DNA of 64,000 bases, taken from the NCBI GenBank assembly GCA_022842445.1, contig JALHPO010000001.1, positions 543,144 to 607,143 of the forward strand, given 5' to 3'. The notes under the pieces are model-generated. The model searched no databases, was not told the origin of the DNA, and worked only from the letters and a program-made list of their open reading frames with translations. Origin of the DNA: Nitrospira sp. (GTDB lineage Bacteria; Nitrospirota; Nitrospiria; Nitrospirales; Nitrospiraceae). A program made the position numbers and the translations under genes. Shown piece by piece: positions 25,373-32,857 of this stretch. How positions within the stretch are numbered: the first letter of the stretch is position 1; every line of letters begins with the position of its first letter.

Positions 25373-27184
25373 ATGTCAACACAGCTCCCTATACGACGGG
25401 CCTCAACAGCCCCGCGGGCCGCGCGCCCCTCCTATCCCGATCATTGGGACCTGACTCATTTGGTCAAAGATCCGTCGAAGGAGATCGACTCTATCCTGTC
25501 ACAACTTGAGACCGTGGTCTCTCAAGTCGAAGCGGCTCGTCCGACATTGACGCCGTCGATCACCGGTCACGACTTCCAGGCCCTGCTGACACTCAGCGAG
25601 ACATTCGCGCAGGGGTCATCCAAGCTGGGAGCCTATGCCTACCTTCGGTTCTCCGAGAACACCAAGGACGCCGGGGCCCGTTCGCTCAAGGCCCGCGTCG
25701 AAGAACGTGTGACGGCCCTCAGCAATCGCCTGCTTTTTTTCGACCTCTGGTGGCAGAGTGTCGATAGCACCAACGTAGCGCGGCTGATGGCCGACGCGGG
25801 GGACTTCCGCTATCACCTGGAGACGATCCGGCGGTTCAAACCGCATACGCTGTCCGAACCGGAAGAAAAGATCGTCCATCTCAAAAACGTCACGGGCCGC
25901 AGCGCCGTTCATACCTTTTACGATGTGGTCACGAACGGATTGACCTTCACGCTGACATTCGGCGGCAAGAAGAAGTCGGTCAATCGCGAAGGACTGATGG
26001 CGTACGTGCGGAGCCAGAAGGCCTCGGTGCGTCAAGCCGCCTATCAAGAGCTCTATCGGGTCTTTTCAACACAACAAGACCTGCTGGGTGAAATCTACAA
26101 GACGCTCGTAAACGACTGGAAATCTGAAAACCTCGGTCTCCGCCACTTTGCCTCTCCCATTGCGACCCGCAACCTGAGCAACGATGTGCCTGATCAGGCC
26201 GTCGATATGCTGTTGACGTCCTGCGCGAAGAATGCCGACATCTTTCATGCTTATTTTTCGCTGAAGGCAAAAATCTGCAAGATCAAGCCGATGAACCGGT
26301 ATCACATCTATGCCCCACACCGCACAGAGGCCAAGAAATACAAGTACGCTGATGCTGTGCGTATGGTCCTTGACGCTTATCGCGGCTTCTCACCACACCT
26401 CGCCGATCTGGCTGAACAAGTATTTCGCGATCGGCATATCGACGGCCCGACCAGGCCCGGAAAAATCGGCGGCGCCTATTGTTACAGCACAGTCCCGGGG
26501 ATGACGCCCTATGTGATGCTGAACTACACCGGGGAGGCCCGCGACATCGCGACGATGGCACATGAACTTGGCCATGCCGTCCACGGCATGATGGCCAAAG
26601 ACCATTCAGTCTTTACGTTTCATTCCACCCTCCCATTGGCGGAAACCGCCTCGGTGTTCGGTGAGCGGATTCTCTCCGATGCCTTGATGTCCCACGAACG
26701 CAATAAGGCCGTTCGGCAAGGCTTGCTATTGAGCCAGCTGGACGACATCTACGCAACGGTTTTGCGGCAGGCCTATTTTGTGCGCTTTGAAAAGTTGGCC
26801 CATCAGATGGTCGCAGACGGTGCAACCGGCGATCAGCTGGCCAAGGCCTATTTCGATGAGTTGCGCCAGCAGTTCGGCAAAGCAGTGAAGGTGCCGGATG
26901 AGTTCCGATGGGAATGGCTGACCATCCCCCACATTTTCGCCAGCCCGTTTTACTGTTACGCCTACAGCTTTGGAAATTTGCTCGTACTGGCGTTGTACCG
27001 CATGTACAAGGAACAGGGTGCCTCGTTCGTGCCGAAGTATCTGAACCTCCTCGCTACCGGTGGCTCAGAAGCCCCGCAAGCGATCCTGAACAAAGTCGGC
27101 GTGGACATGACCTCCGAAGTCTTCTGGCAATCCGGATTCGATACGATCCGTGACATGGTCGGGCAGTTGGAAGAAACGATGTAA
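25373..27184 (+). CDS. pepF: M3-family oligoendopeptidase F
   Basis: A 603-residue zinc metallopeptidase that degrades short peptides in the cytoplasm. The catalytic motif HELGH is in MAHELGHAVHGMM (about residue 397), with a downstream glutamate ligand in LAETASVFGE. The N-terminal oligopeptidase F domain (residues 60-250) is present, and the length fits PepF/M3B peptidases. ATG 25373 follows AAGGAG; the track's 25358 is a TTG. It is monocistronic or ahead of the epimerase gene. Confidence 0.9.
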   Translation: MSTQLPIRRASTAPRAARPSYPDHWDLTHLVKDPSKEIDSILSQLETVVSQVEAARPTLTPSITGHDFQALLTLSETFAQGSSKLGAYAYLRFSENTKDAGARSLKARVEERVTALSNRLLFFDLWWQSVDSTNVARLMADAGDFRYHLETIRRFKPHTLSEPEEKIVHLKNVTGRSAVHTFYDVVTNGLTFTLTFGGKKKSVNREGLMAYVRSQKASVRQAAYQELYRVFSTQQDLLGEIYKTLVNDWKSENLGLRHFASPIATRNLSNDVPDQAVDMLLTSCAKNADIFHAYFSLKAKICKIKPMNRYHIYAPHRTEAKKYKYADAVRMVLDAYRGFSPHLADLAEQVFRDRHIDGPTRPGKIGGAYCYSTVPGMTPYVMLNYTGEARDIATMAHELGHAVHGMMAKDHSVFTFHSTLPLAETASVFGERILSDALMSHERNKAVRQGLLLSQLDDIYATVLRQAYFVRFEKLAHQMVADGATGDQLAKAYFDELRQQFGKAVKVPDEFRWEWLTIPHIFASPFYCYAYSFGNLLVLALYRMYKEQGASFVPKYLNLLATGGSEAPQAILNKVGVDMTSEVFWQSGFDTIRDMVGQLEETM

Positions 27185-27220
27185 TCGTCGCGTAAGAGGC
27201 CATGTGACAAGCGTAGCCCC

Positions 27221-28138
27221 ATGAGAATCGTGATCAGCGGCGGAACGGGGTTCATCGGCCGTGCGTTATGCGTATCTCTTTGTCACGACGGACATCAGGT
27301 CAGCGTGCTGACCAGAAACAAGGAAACGGCACAGCAGACTTGCGGCCCCAAGGTCACCGCCATCGAGTGGAATGGCCGAGAGACAGCCACCTTGGCATCT
27401 TGTCTTGAAGGCGCCGACGCTGTGATCAATCTCGCCGGTGCGCCGATTGCCGACGGACGTTGGACCGATTCCCGCAAACAGCTTCTCACGGAAAGCCGGG
27501 TCCTCGCCACTCGATCGCTGGTGGACGCCCTCTCGCGCTGCTCATCAAAACCTCTCACGCTGATTAACGCGTCCGGCATCGGCTATTACGGAGCCAGTGA
27601 CGATCGTGTGCTGGATGAGGGCAGTCAACGTGGGCAAGGCTTTCTCGCCGATCTCTGTGTTGCATGGGAAGCAGAAGCGCTCCGGGCTCAGGAATTCGGC
27701 GCGCGGGTCGTCACGTTGCGGACGGGAATGGTCCTTGGAAAAGACGGCGGCGCGTTGCCAAAGATGTTACTGCCATTCAGACTGTTCGTAGGCGGCCCCA
27801 TCCTGCCAGGTAGTCAGTGGGTGTCCTGGATCCATCGAGAAGACCACATCGGCATGATTCGATGGGCGCTCACGACGCCAACCGTGTCCGGTCCGGTTAA
27901 CGCCGTGGCACCAGAGCCAGTGACCATGAGTCAGTTTTGCAAAGCACTTGGACAGTCGCTCCATCGTTTTTCCTGGCTTCCTGTGCCAGGCTTCATATTG
28001 AACATTGCACTAGGTGAATTGGCGACGCTCATGACCACAGGTCAACGGATCTATCCGGAGAGAGCTCTGTCTGGTGGATATGTCTTCCATTACAAGACAT
28101 TAGCGCCAGCATTGCAGCACATCCTGGCAGCAGAATAG
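27221..28138 (+). CDS. TIGR01777-family NAD(P)-dependent epimerase
   Basis: A 305-residue SDR-type protein (SDR39U1/YfcH-like). The N-terminal Rossmann motif is GGTGFIG (7-13), followed by DAVINLAGAPI, ASGIGYYGAS with the YGxS-type active-site region, and a C-terminal DUF1731 segment with VSWIHREDHIGMI. Reactions of this subfamily are not established. It begins 36 bases after oligoendopeptidase F and may share its transcript. Confidence 0.88.
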   Translation: MRIVISGGTGFIGRALCVSLCHDGHQVSVLTRNKETAQQTCGPKVTAIEWNGRETATLASCLEGADAVINLAGAPIADGRWTDSRKQLLTESRVLATRSLVDALSRCSSKPLTLINASGIGYYGASDDRVLDEGSQRGQGFLADLCVAWEAEALRAQEFGARVVTLRTGMVLGKDGGALPKMLLPFRLFVGGPILPGSQWVSWIHREDHIGMIRWALTTPTVSGPVNAVAPEPVTMSQFCKALGQSLHRFSWLPVPGFILNIALGELATLMTTGQRIYPERALSGGYVFHYKTLAPALQHILAAE

Positions 28139-28155
28139 CGACAGACGTCGGGGGC

Positions 28156-28184
28156 TTGACAGATACTTGGCACGATGGCATACT
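28156..28184 (+). promoter_or_regulatory. Sigma-70 promoter of the Bfd-like gene
   Basis: Perfect -35 TTGACA at 28156-28161, a 17-base spacer and -10 CATACT at 28179-28184. Position 37 bases before the Bfd-like start codon. Confidence 0.55.
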
Positions 28185-28203
28185 GATAACGCTTCTCATA
28201 ATC
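28185..28203 (+). promoter_or_regulatory. Possible Fur box
   Basis: GATAACGCTTCTCATAATC matches 14 of 19 positions of the classic Fur consensus GATAATGATAATCATTATC. It lies just after the -10 box of the Bfd-like promoter, where binding would block transcription. bfd genes are iron-repressed in several bacteria. Confidence 0.5.
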
Positions 28204-28220
28204 GTCAAGGAGAGAGCGCT

Positions 28221-28427
28221 TTGTACCTCTGCTTATGCAACGGGATTACAGAGTCGGATGTACGCGAGGCTGGACGGACCGGCTGTGTGATGCCCTGCCA
28301 GCTCAAATCCAAGTTCAGGCTCAAGCACACGGGCTGCTGCGGACGCTGCGCCAAGAATATTGATACGTTCGTCGAAATCGCCGTTCAGGGCGCATCGACA
28401 CCCTGTCCCACCATGTCGGACCGCTAG
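28221..28427 (+). CDS. Bfd-like [2Fe-2S] ferredoxin
   Basis: A 68-residue protein starting with TTG 28221 behind AAGGAGAG. It has the BFD-type iron-sulphur motif: CLCNGITESDV at the start and CCGRCAKN about 32 residues later, the C-x-C ... C-x-x-C ligand set of bacterioferritin-associated ferredoxin. Bfd reduces haem in bacterioferritin to release stored iron. No bacterioferritin gene is next to it. The promoter and Fur-like box upstream fit iron control. The track start at 28167 adds 18 residues that lie over the promoter. Confidence 0.8.
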   Translation: MYLCLCNGITESDVREAGRTGCVMPCQLKSKFRLKHTGCCGRCAKNIDTFVEIAVQGASTPCPTMSDR

Positions 28428-28475
28428 ACTGCCCCTCAGGTTTCTCACTGCAATCGCTGGTTCGTTCCGTTGAGA

Positions 28476-28556
28476 ATGAAGTTGCGAGTTTCATGCTCCG
28501 GGTTTCGTATTGTCGGAAAACACGTTCCGAAAACTCGAAACCAGAAACCGTATGTT
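28476..28556. repeat. Family B intergenic repeat
   Basis: GTTGCGAGTTTCATGCTCCGGGTTTCGTA and CGAAAACTCGAAACCAGAAACC form an imperfect dyad; same words as 16851-16950. Confidence 0.65.
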
Positions 28557-28575
28557 CGGCGAAGCCGGGAACGAA

Positions 28576-29175
28576 CTACTGCGCGGAAGCCCTGCTGATG
28601 AGCTTTGCAACATCTGCGACACGACGGCCCAAGGCCTTGGCCTCGGCCAGCTCTTTCTTGTCGATCCCCGGACTATCACCTTCCGTCGTAGCGGACGCCC
28701 CGAATGCGCCGCCGCCGCTGACGACGATCATTTGATTTCCCAACATCGCGGCGAGAATCGTCAACATCGTGATCTCCTTGCCGCTGGAAATCTGGCCTCC
28801 GGTGGCAAAGGCCGCACCGACCTTGTTCTTCATCTTAAAATCGGGAAACACGCCGAACTTGAACTGCCAGTTGTCGAAGAACGTCTTGACCTCCCCCGAC
28901 ATATTGGACCAATAGACTGGGGAGCCGACAATCACAGCATCAGAGGAAAATAGGTCATCCGCCGTCACCTGGCCGACTCGCTTAAGCACCGCGAGAGTGC
29001 CCGGAACCGACCTGACCCCCTCGGCCACTGCGTCAGCCATCTGCTCCGTATTCCCCGACAACGAATGATAGGTCACCAGAACTTTGACCGGGGGCGAAGC
29101 CTCTTCGGCCCATGACCACGAAGGGGTGTTGAAGATAATGAGGAGAGCCAATACGGATGCGAGGGGGTTACTCAT
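28576..29175 (-). CDS. Exported flavodoxin-like protein
   Basis: A 199-residue flavodoxin/WrbA-type protein. The phosphate-binding loop SLSGNTEQMA (about residue 38), the ring-binding loop GSPVYWSNMSGE and the late GGAFGAS segment are clear. Unusually, the N-terminus is a signal peptide (LASVLALLIIFNTPSWSWAE), so it should be exported. WrbA proteins are NAD(P)H quinone oxidoreductases and normally cytoplasmic; here a periplasmic role in electron transfer is inferred. Start ATG 29175 is preferred; ATG 29196 is seven codons upstream. Confidence 0.75.
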   Translation of the reverse strand: MSNPLASVLALLIIFNTPSWSWAEEASPPVKVLVTYHSLSGNTEQMADAVAEGVRSVPGTLAVLKRVGQVTADDLFSSDAVIVGSPVYWSNMSGEVKTFFDNWQFKFGVFPDFKMKNKVGAAFATGGQISSGKEITMLTILAAMLGNQMIVVSGGGAFGASATTEGDSPGIDKKELAEAKALGRRVADVAKLISRASAQ

Positions 29176-29215
29176 AGCACCAGAAACACAGTACACGTAG
29201 TGCAGTCGAAGGCGC

Positions 29216-29292
29216 CTATGGCGTATGGCACGAAACCGAAAAGCACACCTGTGAGAGCCATATCCCTAATCCGATCACGTGCTACATGCCAT
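29216..29292. repeat. Family A intergenic repeat
   Basis: CTATGGCGTATGGCACGAAACC and GATCACGTGCTACATGCCATCAGC. It shares words with 17668-17760, 30438-30625 and 35128-35275. Confidence 0.6.
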
Positions 29293-29339
29293 CAGCGAGA
29301 TGCTCCGGCCCTCAGTCAAGGGCCTCGCGTTCAATCTGG

Positions 29340-29525
29340 CTAGCGCCTGATCGTCTCTTCTTCCATGTGTTCTTCAACCGACACCTCCGTCAAGGTGCCT
29401 CGGTAGGTACAGCGGTGACACCGGATACGCCACTCTTCAATCCACTTTTCTTGCACATACGACTGCCGGCAGGTTGGACACACAAACACGCCCTTTTTGT
29501 AGAGTACGCGACGCTTTTCTTGCAT
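29340..29525 (-). CDS. Small zinc-ribbon protein
   Basis: A 61-residue protein with CPTC (16-19) and CHRC (36-39), forming a zinc ribbon, and an acidic C-terminal tail (VSVEEHMEEETIRR). ATG 29525 follows AGAGAGG. Such small ribbons bind nucleic acid or protein partners; no specific family is recognised. Confidence 0.6.
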   Translation of the reverse strand: MQEKRRVLYKKGVFVCPTCRQSYVQEKWIEEWRIRCHRCTYRGTLTEVSVEEHMEEETIRR

Positions 29526-29687
29526 GACAGCCTCTCTCTAAAATTCGCCTGGAGGATGGCACACTCTCCGCCGGGATTGCAAGAACGAGAGCGCGGATCG
29601 GCGCAGGTCTAGCAGGCTACGGAAAAACTCGGTTTATTCATAAAATGCCAGTGACGTCTTACATATGGCACTGGCATCACAATAACC

Positions 29688-29811
29688 ACAGGATGCTCAA
29701 AACGGCCATCCAGCAAGGCCGCAGCGAGTGAAGAGGCGAGGCGTACGCTTCGGTACGTTGAGCCTCTGAACGATGCGAGAACGCCGCTGGGGGACTTTTC
29801 AGCATCCTGCT
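29688..29811 (-). repeat. MITE-like element family 1, copy 2
   Basis: Ends ACAGGATGCTCAAAA and TTTTCAGCATCCTGC. The complement aligns with 20065-20190 over its whole length, including GCGTTCTCGCATCGTTCAGA and GCTGCGGCCTTGCTGGA. A small inverted repeat, ATGCCAGTG/CACTGGCAT, lies just before it (29645-29677). Confidence 0.8.
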
Positions 29812-29866
29812 AGACATTGCCGGAACCCGCCTTGACTCGGCCTAGACCGGCCGCTACGATGCGCGC

Positions 29867-30343
29867 ATGCGCGTGAACAATTCCCCGATCGTCCTTCTAT
29901 CTATCCTGCTCATGGCACTCGCCGTTGCTGAGGCCCCCTCGCCCGCGCTAGCCAAAGATTCTGAACTGCTGCCGATTCGCACGCCGGCCGGCATCATCAT
30001 ACAAGCCGAGATCGCCGACACAGCGGTGAAACGCGCCACCGGCCTCATGTACAGAGAGCGTTTGGATAAAGACCATGGCATGTTGTTCATCTTCGGCCAA
30101 CCGTTACCCTGGACCATTTGGATGAAGAACACGAAGATCGCGCTGGACCTGCTCTGGCTGGACGAGAACAAACGAGTCATTCACATCGAGCGGCAGGTTC
30201 CCATCTGCACCAAGAGCGACGACTCTTGCCCGCAATATCGCCCGAATAGCTCCGAAGCGATCTATGTACTGGAAATTGCCGGTGGCACAGTGGATAGCTA
30301 CAAGATCGAGAAGGGATCGAAGCTGGAGTTTAAGTCCCCATAG
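29867..30343 (+). CDS. DUF192 exported protein
   Basis: A 158-residue protein with a signal peptide (VLLSILLMALAVAEAPSPALA) and a complete DUF192 domain: AEIADTAVKRATGLMYRERL, then GMLFIFGQPLPWTIWMKNT, and a late EIAGGTVDSYKIEKGS. Family function is unknown. The stop codon TAG (30341-30343) is the first part of a MITE-2 end (TAGCCCGCATGATTCATGA), so the repeat insertion appears to have fixed the C-terminus. Confidence 0.82.
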   Translation: MRVNNSPIVLLSILLMALAVAEAPSPALAKDSELLPIRTPAGIIIQAEIADTAVKRATGLMYRERLDKDHGMLFIFGQPLPWTIWMKNTKIALDLLWLDENKRVIHIERQVPICTKSDDSCPQYRPNSSEAIYVLEIAGGTVDSYKIEKGSKLEFKSP

Positions 30344-30640
30344 CCCGCATGATTCATGACAGTTCTACTGCAACCGCCGATACGCTGTTCTGTTTTTGTC
30401 GCTTGCCGCTCGTCGCTCATCAAGCGCCATCGGTCTTAAGAGCCTATAGCGTATGGCTTATGGCACGAAAAGGCTGGGAGCTTATGGCTGATAGCCTGTG
30501 GCACGGGACAGAACAATGAGCCGTCAATGATGTGATGTTCCGATTCCCTCTCGTGCTATAGGCCATACGCTACACGCTCTTGTCCCCTCCGATCACGTGC
30601 TATACGCCATCAGCTATCAGCTCTTTTTCCCAACGAGATA
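30341..30640. repeat. MITE-2 solo end followed by family A and C repeats
   Basis: 30341-30392 matches the right end of the MITE at 25082, reversed (TAGCCCGCATGATTCATGA; CGCCGATACGCTGTTCTG). 30438-30625 holds two inverted blocks of family A words (AGCTTATGGCTGATAGCC and CGCCATCAGCTATCAGCTC). 30635 onward contains GAGATACGATTCACGAGG (family C). No gene is seen in this 330-base gap. Confidence 0.7.
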
Positions 30641-30673
30641 CGATTCACGAGGAACGAGCTTCCGAGCTAGCTG

Positions 30674-32851
30674 TTAGTCCCTCTCCTGCCAGGACCTGAT
30701 GCGTCGCGCGGTAATGACGCCTTTCACCCGTTCAATGGCTTTCATCACGCGGCTCAAATGGGCCGTGTCGGCAATCTCCACTATGAAATCCAGCTCCGCC
30801 TTGCGATCTTCGCGCGTGATGATTTCGGCGCGGCTGATATTCGCCTGACATTCCGCAATGGCTGACGAAACGTTGGCCAGCACACCGGTCTTGTCCTCGG
30901 CAATCACGGCCACCTTGACGGAATGCCGGCCTGGGGTCGCCGTATCCCACTCCACCTCCACCAACCGCTCCCGATCGTAATCCAGCGCTTCCAGGTTGGG
31001 GCAATCGACAGAATGGATCGTGAGGCCGCGACCTCGTGTAATGTATCCTAGAATTTTATCGCCGGGAACGGGATTGCAGCAGCGGGACAGTTGCATCAAG
31101 AGGTCCCGCGAACCCTTGACTTGAATCCCCTGGTCCCCGCCTCTGCCGACTAACGGTTTCGGATGGCTCGGCGGTTCCGCAATCGGCGTGCTGTCAGAGG
31201 CAGGAGCAGCCAACCGTCCGATAACCTGGGCTGTCGACACGTGCCCGAATCCGACGGCTGCGACCAGCTCATCAGCAGTCTCATACCCTTCATGCTTCGC
31301 CGCCTCGAGGAACTGGCTGGACTTGAACATCTGGGCAGGCGCCAAATCATGACGTCGAAGCTCGGCTTCCAGCAGCCGCCGGCCGATTTCCAGGCTCCGA
31401 CTCTGCTCTTCAGATTTGATCCAATGTTTGATTTTGGTTTTAGCGCGCGACGTCCGTACAAACTTGAGCCAATCCTTGTGCGGCGTCTGATTGGGCGACG
31501 TCAGGATTTCGATGGTATCGCCGCTCGTCACTTCATGCTTCAGCGGGACGATCTTGCCGTTGATTTTCGCGCCGACACAGTGGTCACCCACTTCAGTGTG
31601 AATCGCGTAGGCGAAATCGACCGGCGTCGATCCCTTGGGCAGCTCCTTCACCGATCCTTTGGGCGTAAACACATAGACCACGTCGTGGAACAGTTCGAGT
31701 TTGACCGAGTCCATGAATTGCCGGTTGTCGGGTAAATCCTTCTGCCATTCGACAAACTGCCTCAGCCATCCAAAAGCCTTGCTGTCTTTGTCGTCGATCC
31801 GGTCCTGTTCCTTGTACTTCCAATGCGCCGCAATTCCATATTCGGCCACACGATGCATCTCCTCCGTCCGAATCTGAAACTCCACGTGCTCACCCTTCGG
31901 CCCCACGACGGTTGTATGGAGCGACTGGTAGAGATTGGATTTTGGAATTGCGATGTAGTCTTTGAACCGGCCCGGTAACGGACGCCACAGCGAGTGGATC
32001 ACGCCGAGCAACGCATAACAATTCATCTTCGTGTCGGTGATGATCCGTAATGCGGTCAGATCGTAGACTTCATCGAAGGAGATCGACTGTTTATTCATCT
32101 TCTGGTAGATGCCATAGAGGTGCTTGGGCCGGCCATAAATCGCCCCGACCAGTCCGTTTTCCTCCACCGCCTTCTGCACCAGCGCGCCGACTTCCTGAAT
32201 ATACTGCTGCCGGTCCTCGTCCCGCTTTGCCACGCTGACACGCAGCATTTCATAGACATCCGGCTTCAAGTGCTTCAAACAGAGATCTTCGAGTTCGTTC
32301 TTGACCCAGCCGATCCCGATGCGATTGGCCAGCGGCGCATAAATTTCCAGCGTCTCCTGCGCAATTTCCTGGCGCTTGCTCTCGCCGAGATGCTCGAGCG
32401 TGCGCATATTATGCAGCCGATCGGCCAGCTTGATGATCACGACGCGGATATCGTCCGCCATCGAGAGCACCATCTTGCGGAAATTCTCCGCCTGCTTTTC
32501 CTCGGAACTCCTAAATGTAATTTTCCCGATTTTGGTGACACCGTCGACCAGATGAAGAACCTCTTTGCCGAATTCCTGTTCCAATTCATCGGTCGTCGCC
32601 ACTGTGTCTTCCAGCGTGTCGTGGAGCAAGCCGGCCACAACTGCCGCGACATCGGTCTTCAGCAGGGCCAACACGCCCGCGACCGCCACTGGATGCTGGA
32701 CATACGGCTCCCCTGATCGCCTGGTTTGCCCATGATGCGCCTTGGCGGAAAACTCGTATGCTTTGCGGATCATGCCCAGATCGGCATCCGGCTGGTAACT
32801 CCGGAGTCGCGCCAACAATTGATCGATATCGGTAACGGTTTCGTAGACCAT
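30674..32851 (-). CDS. spoT: Bifunctional (p)ppGpp synthetase/hydrolase
   Basis: A 725-residue Rel/SpoT-type alarmone enzyme. The HD hydrolase domain is near residues 30-180 (HHGQTRRSGEPYVQHPVAV; GLLHDTLEDT), so hydrolysis should be active. The synthetase domain follows (GRPKHLYGIYQKM; DLTALRIITD). A TGS domain (VYVFTPKGSVKELPKGSTP, about 390-450) and a C-terminal ACT domain (VIAEDKTGVLANVSSAIAEC) complete the standard layout. It sets the stringent response. The gene runs 6 bases after recJ stops (recJ transcribed first), so it shares that operon. Confidence 0.93.
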   Translation of the reverse strand: MVYETVTDIDQLLARLRSYQPDADLGMIRKAYEFSAKAHHGQTRRSGEPYVQHPVAVAGVLALLKTDVAAVVAGLLHDTLEDTVATTDELEQEFGKEVLHLVDGVTKIGKITFRSSEEKQAENFRKMVLSMADDIRVVIIKLADRLHNMRTLEHLGESKRQEIAQETLEIYAPLANRIGIGWVKNELEDLCLKHLKPDVYEMLRVSVAKRDEDRQQYIQEVGALVQKAVEENGLVGAIYGRPKHLYGIYQKMNKQSISFDEVYDLTALRIITDTKMNCYALLGVIHSLWRPLPGRFKDYIAIPKSNLYQSLHTTVVGPKGEHVEFQIRTEEMHRVAEYGIAAHWKYKEQDRIDDKDSKAFGWLRQFVEWQKDLPDNRQFMDSVKLELFHDVVYVFTPKGSVKELPKGSTPVDFAYAIHTEVGDHCVGAKINGKIVPLKHEVTSGDTIEILTSPNQTPHKDWLKFVRTSRAKTKIKHWIKSEEQSRSLEIGRRLLEAELRRHDLAPAQMFKSSQFLEAAKHEGYETADELVAAVGFGHVSTAQVIGRLAAPASDSTPIAEPPSHPKPLVGRGGDQGIQVKGSRDLLMQLSRCCNPVPGDKILGYITRGRGLTIHSVDCPNLEALDYDRERLVEVEWDTATPGRHSVKVAVIAEDKTGVLANVSSAIAECQANISRAEIITREDRKAELDFIVEIADTAHLSRVMKAIERVKGVITARRIRSWQERD

Positions 32852-32857
32852 CGTTCG

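Noticed and set aside
28160-28185. Sigma-54 promoter (TTGGCACG...)
   Set aside because: TGGCAC is present, but the required TTGC is missing at the right distance; the sigma-70 elements fit better.
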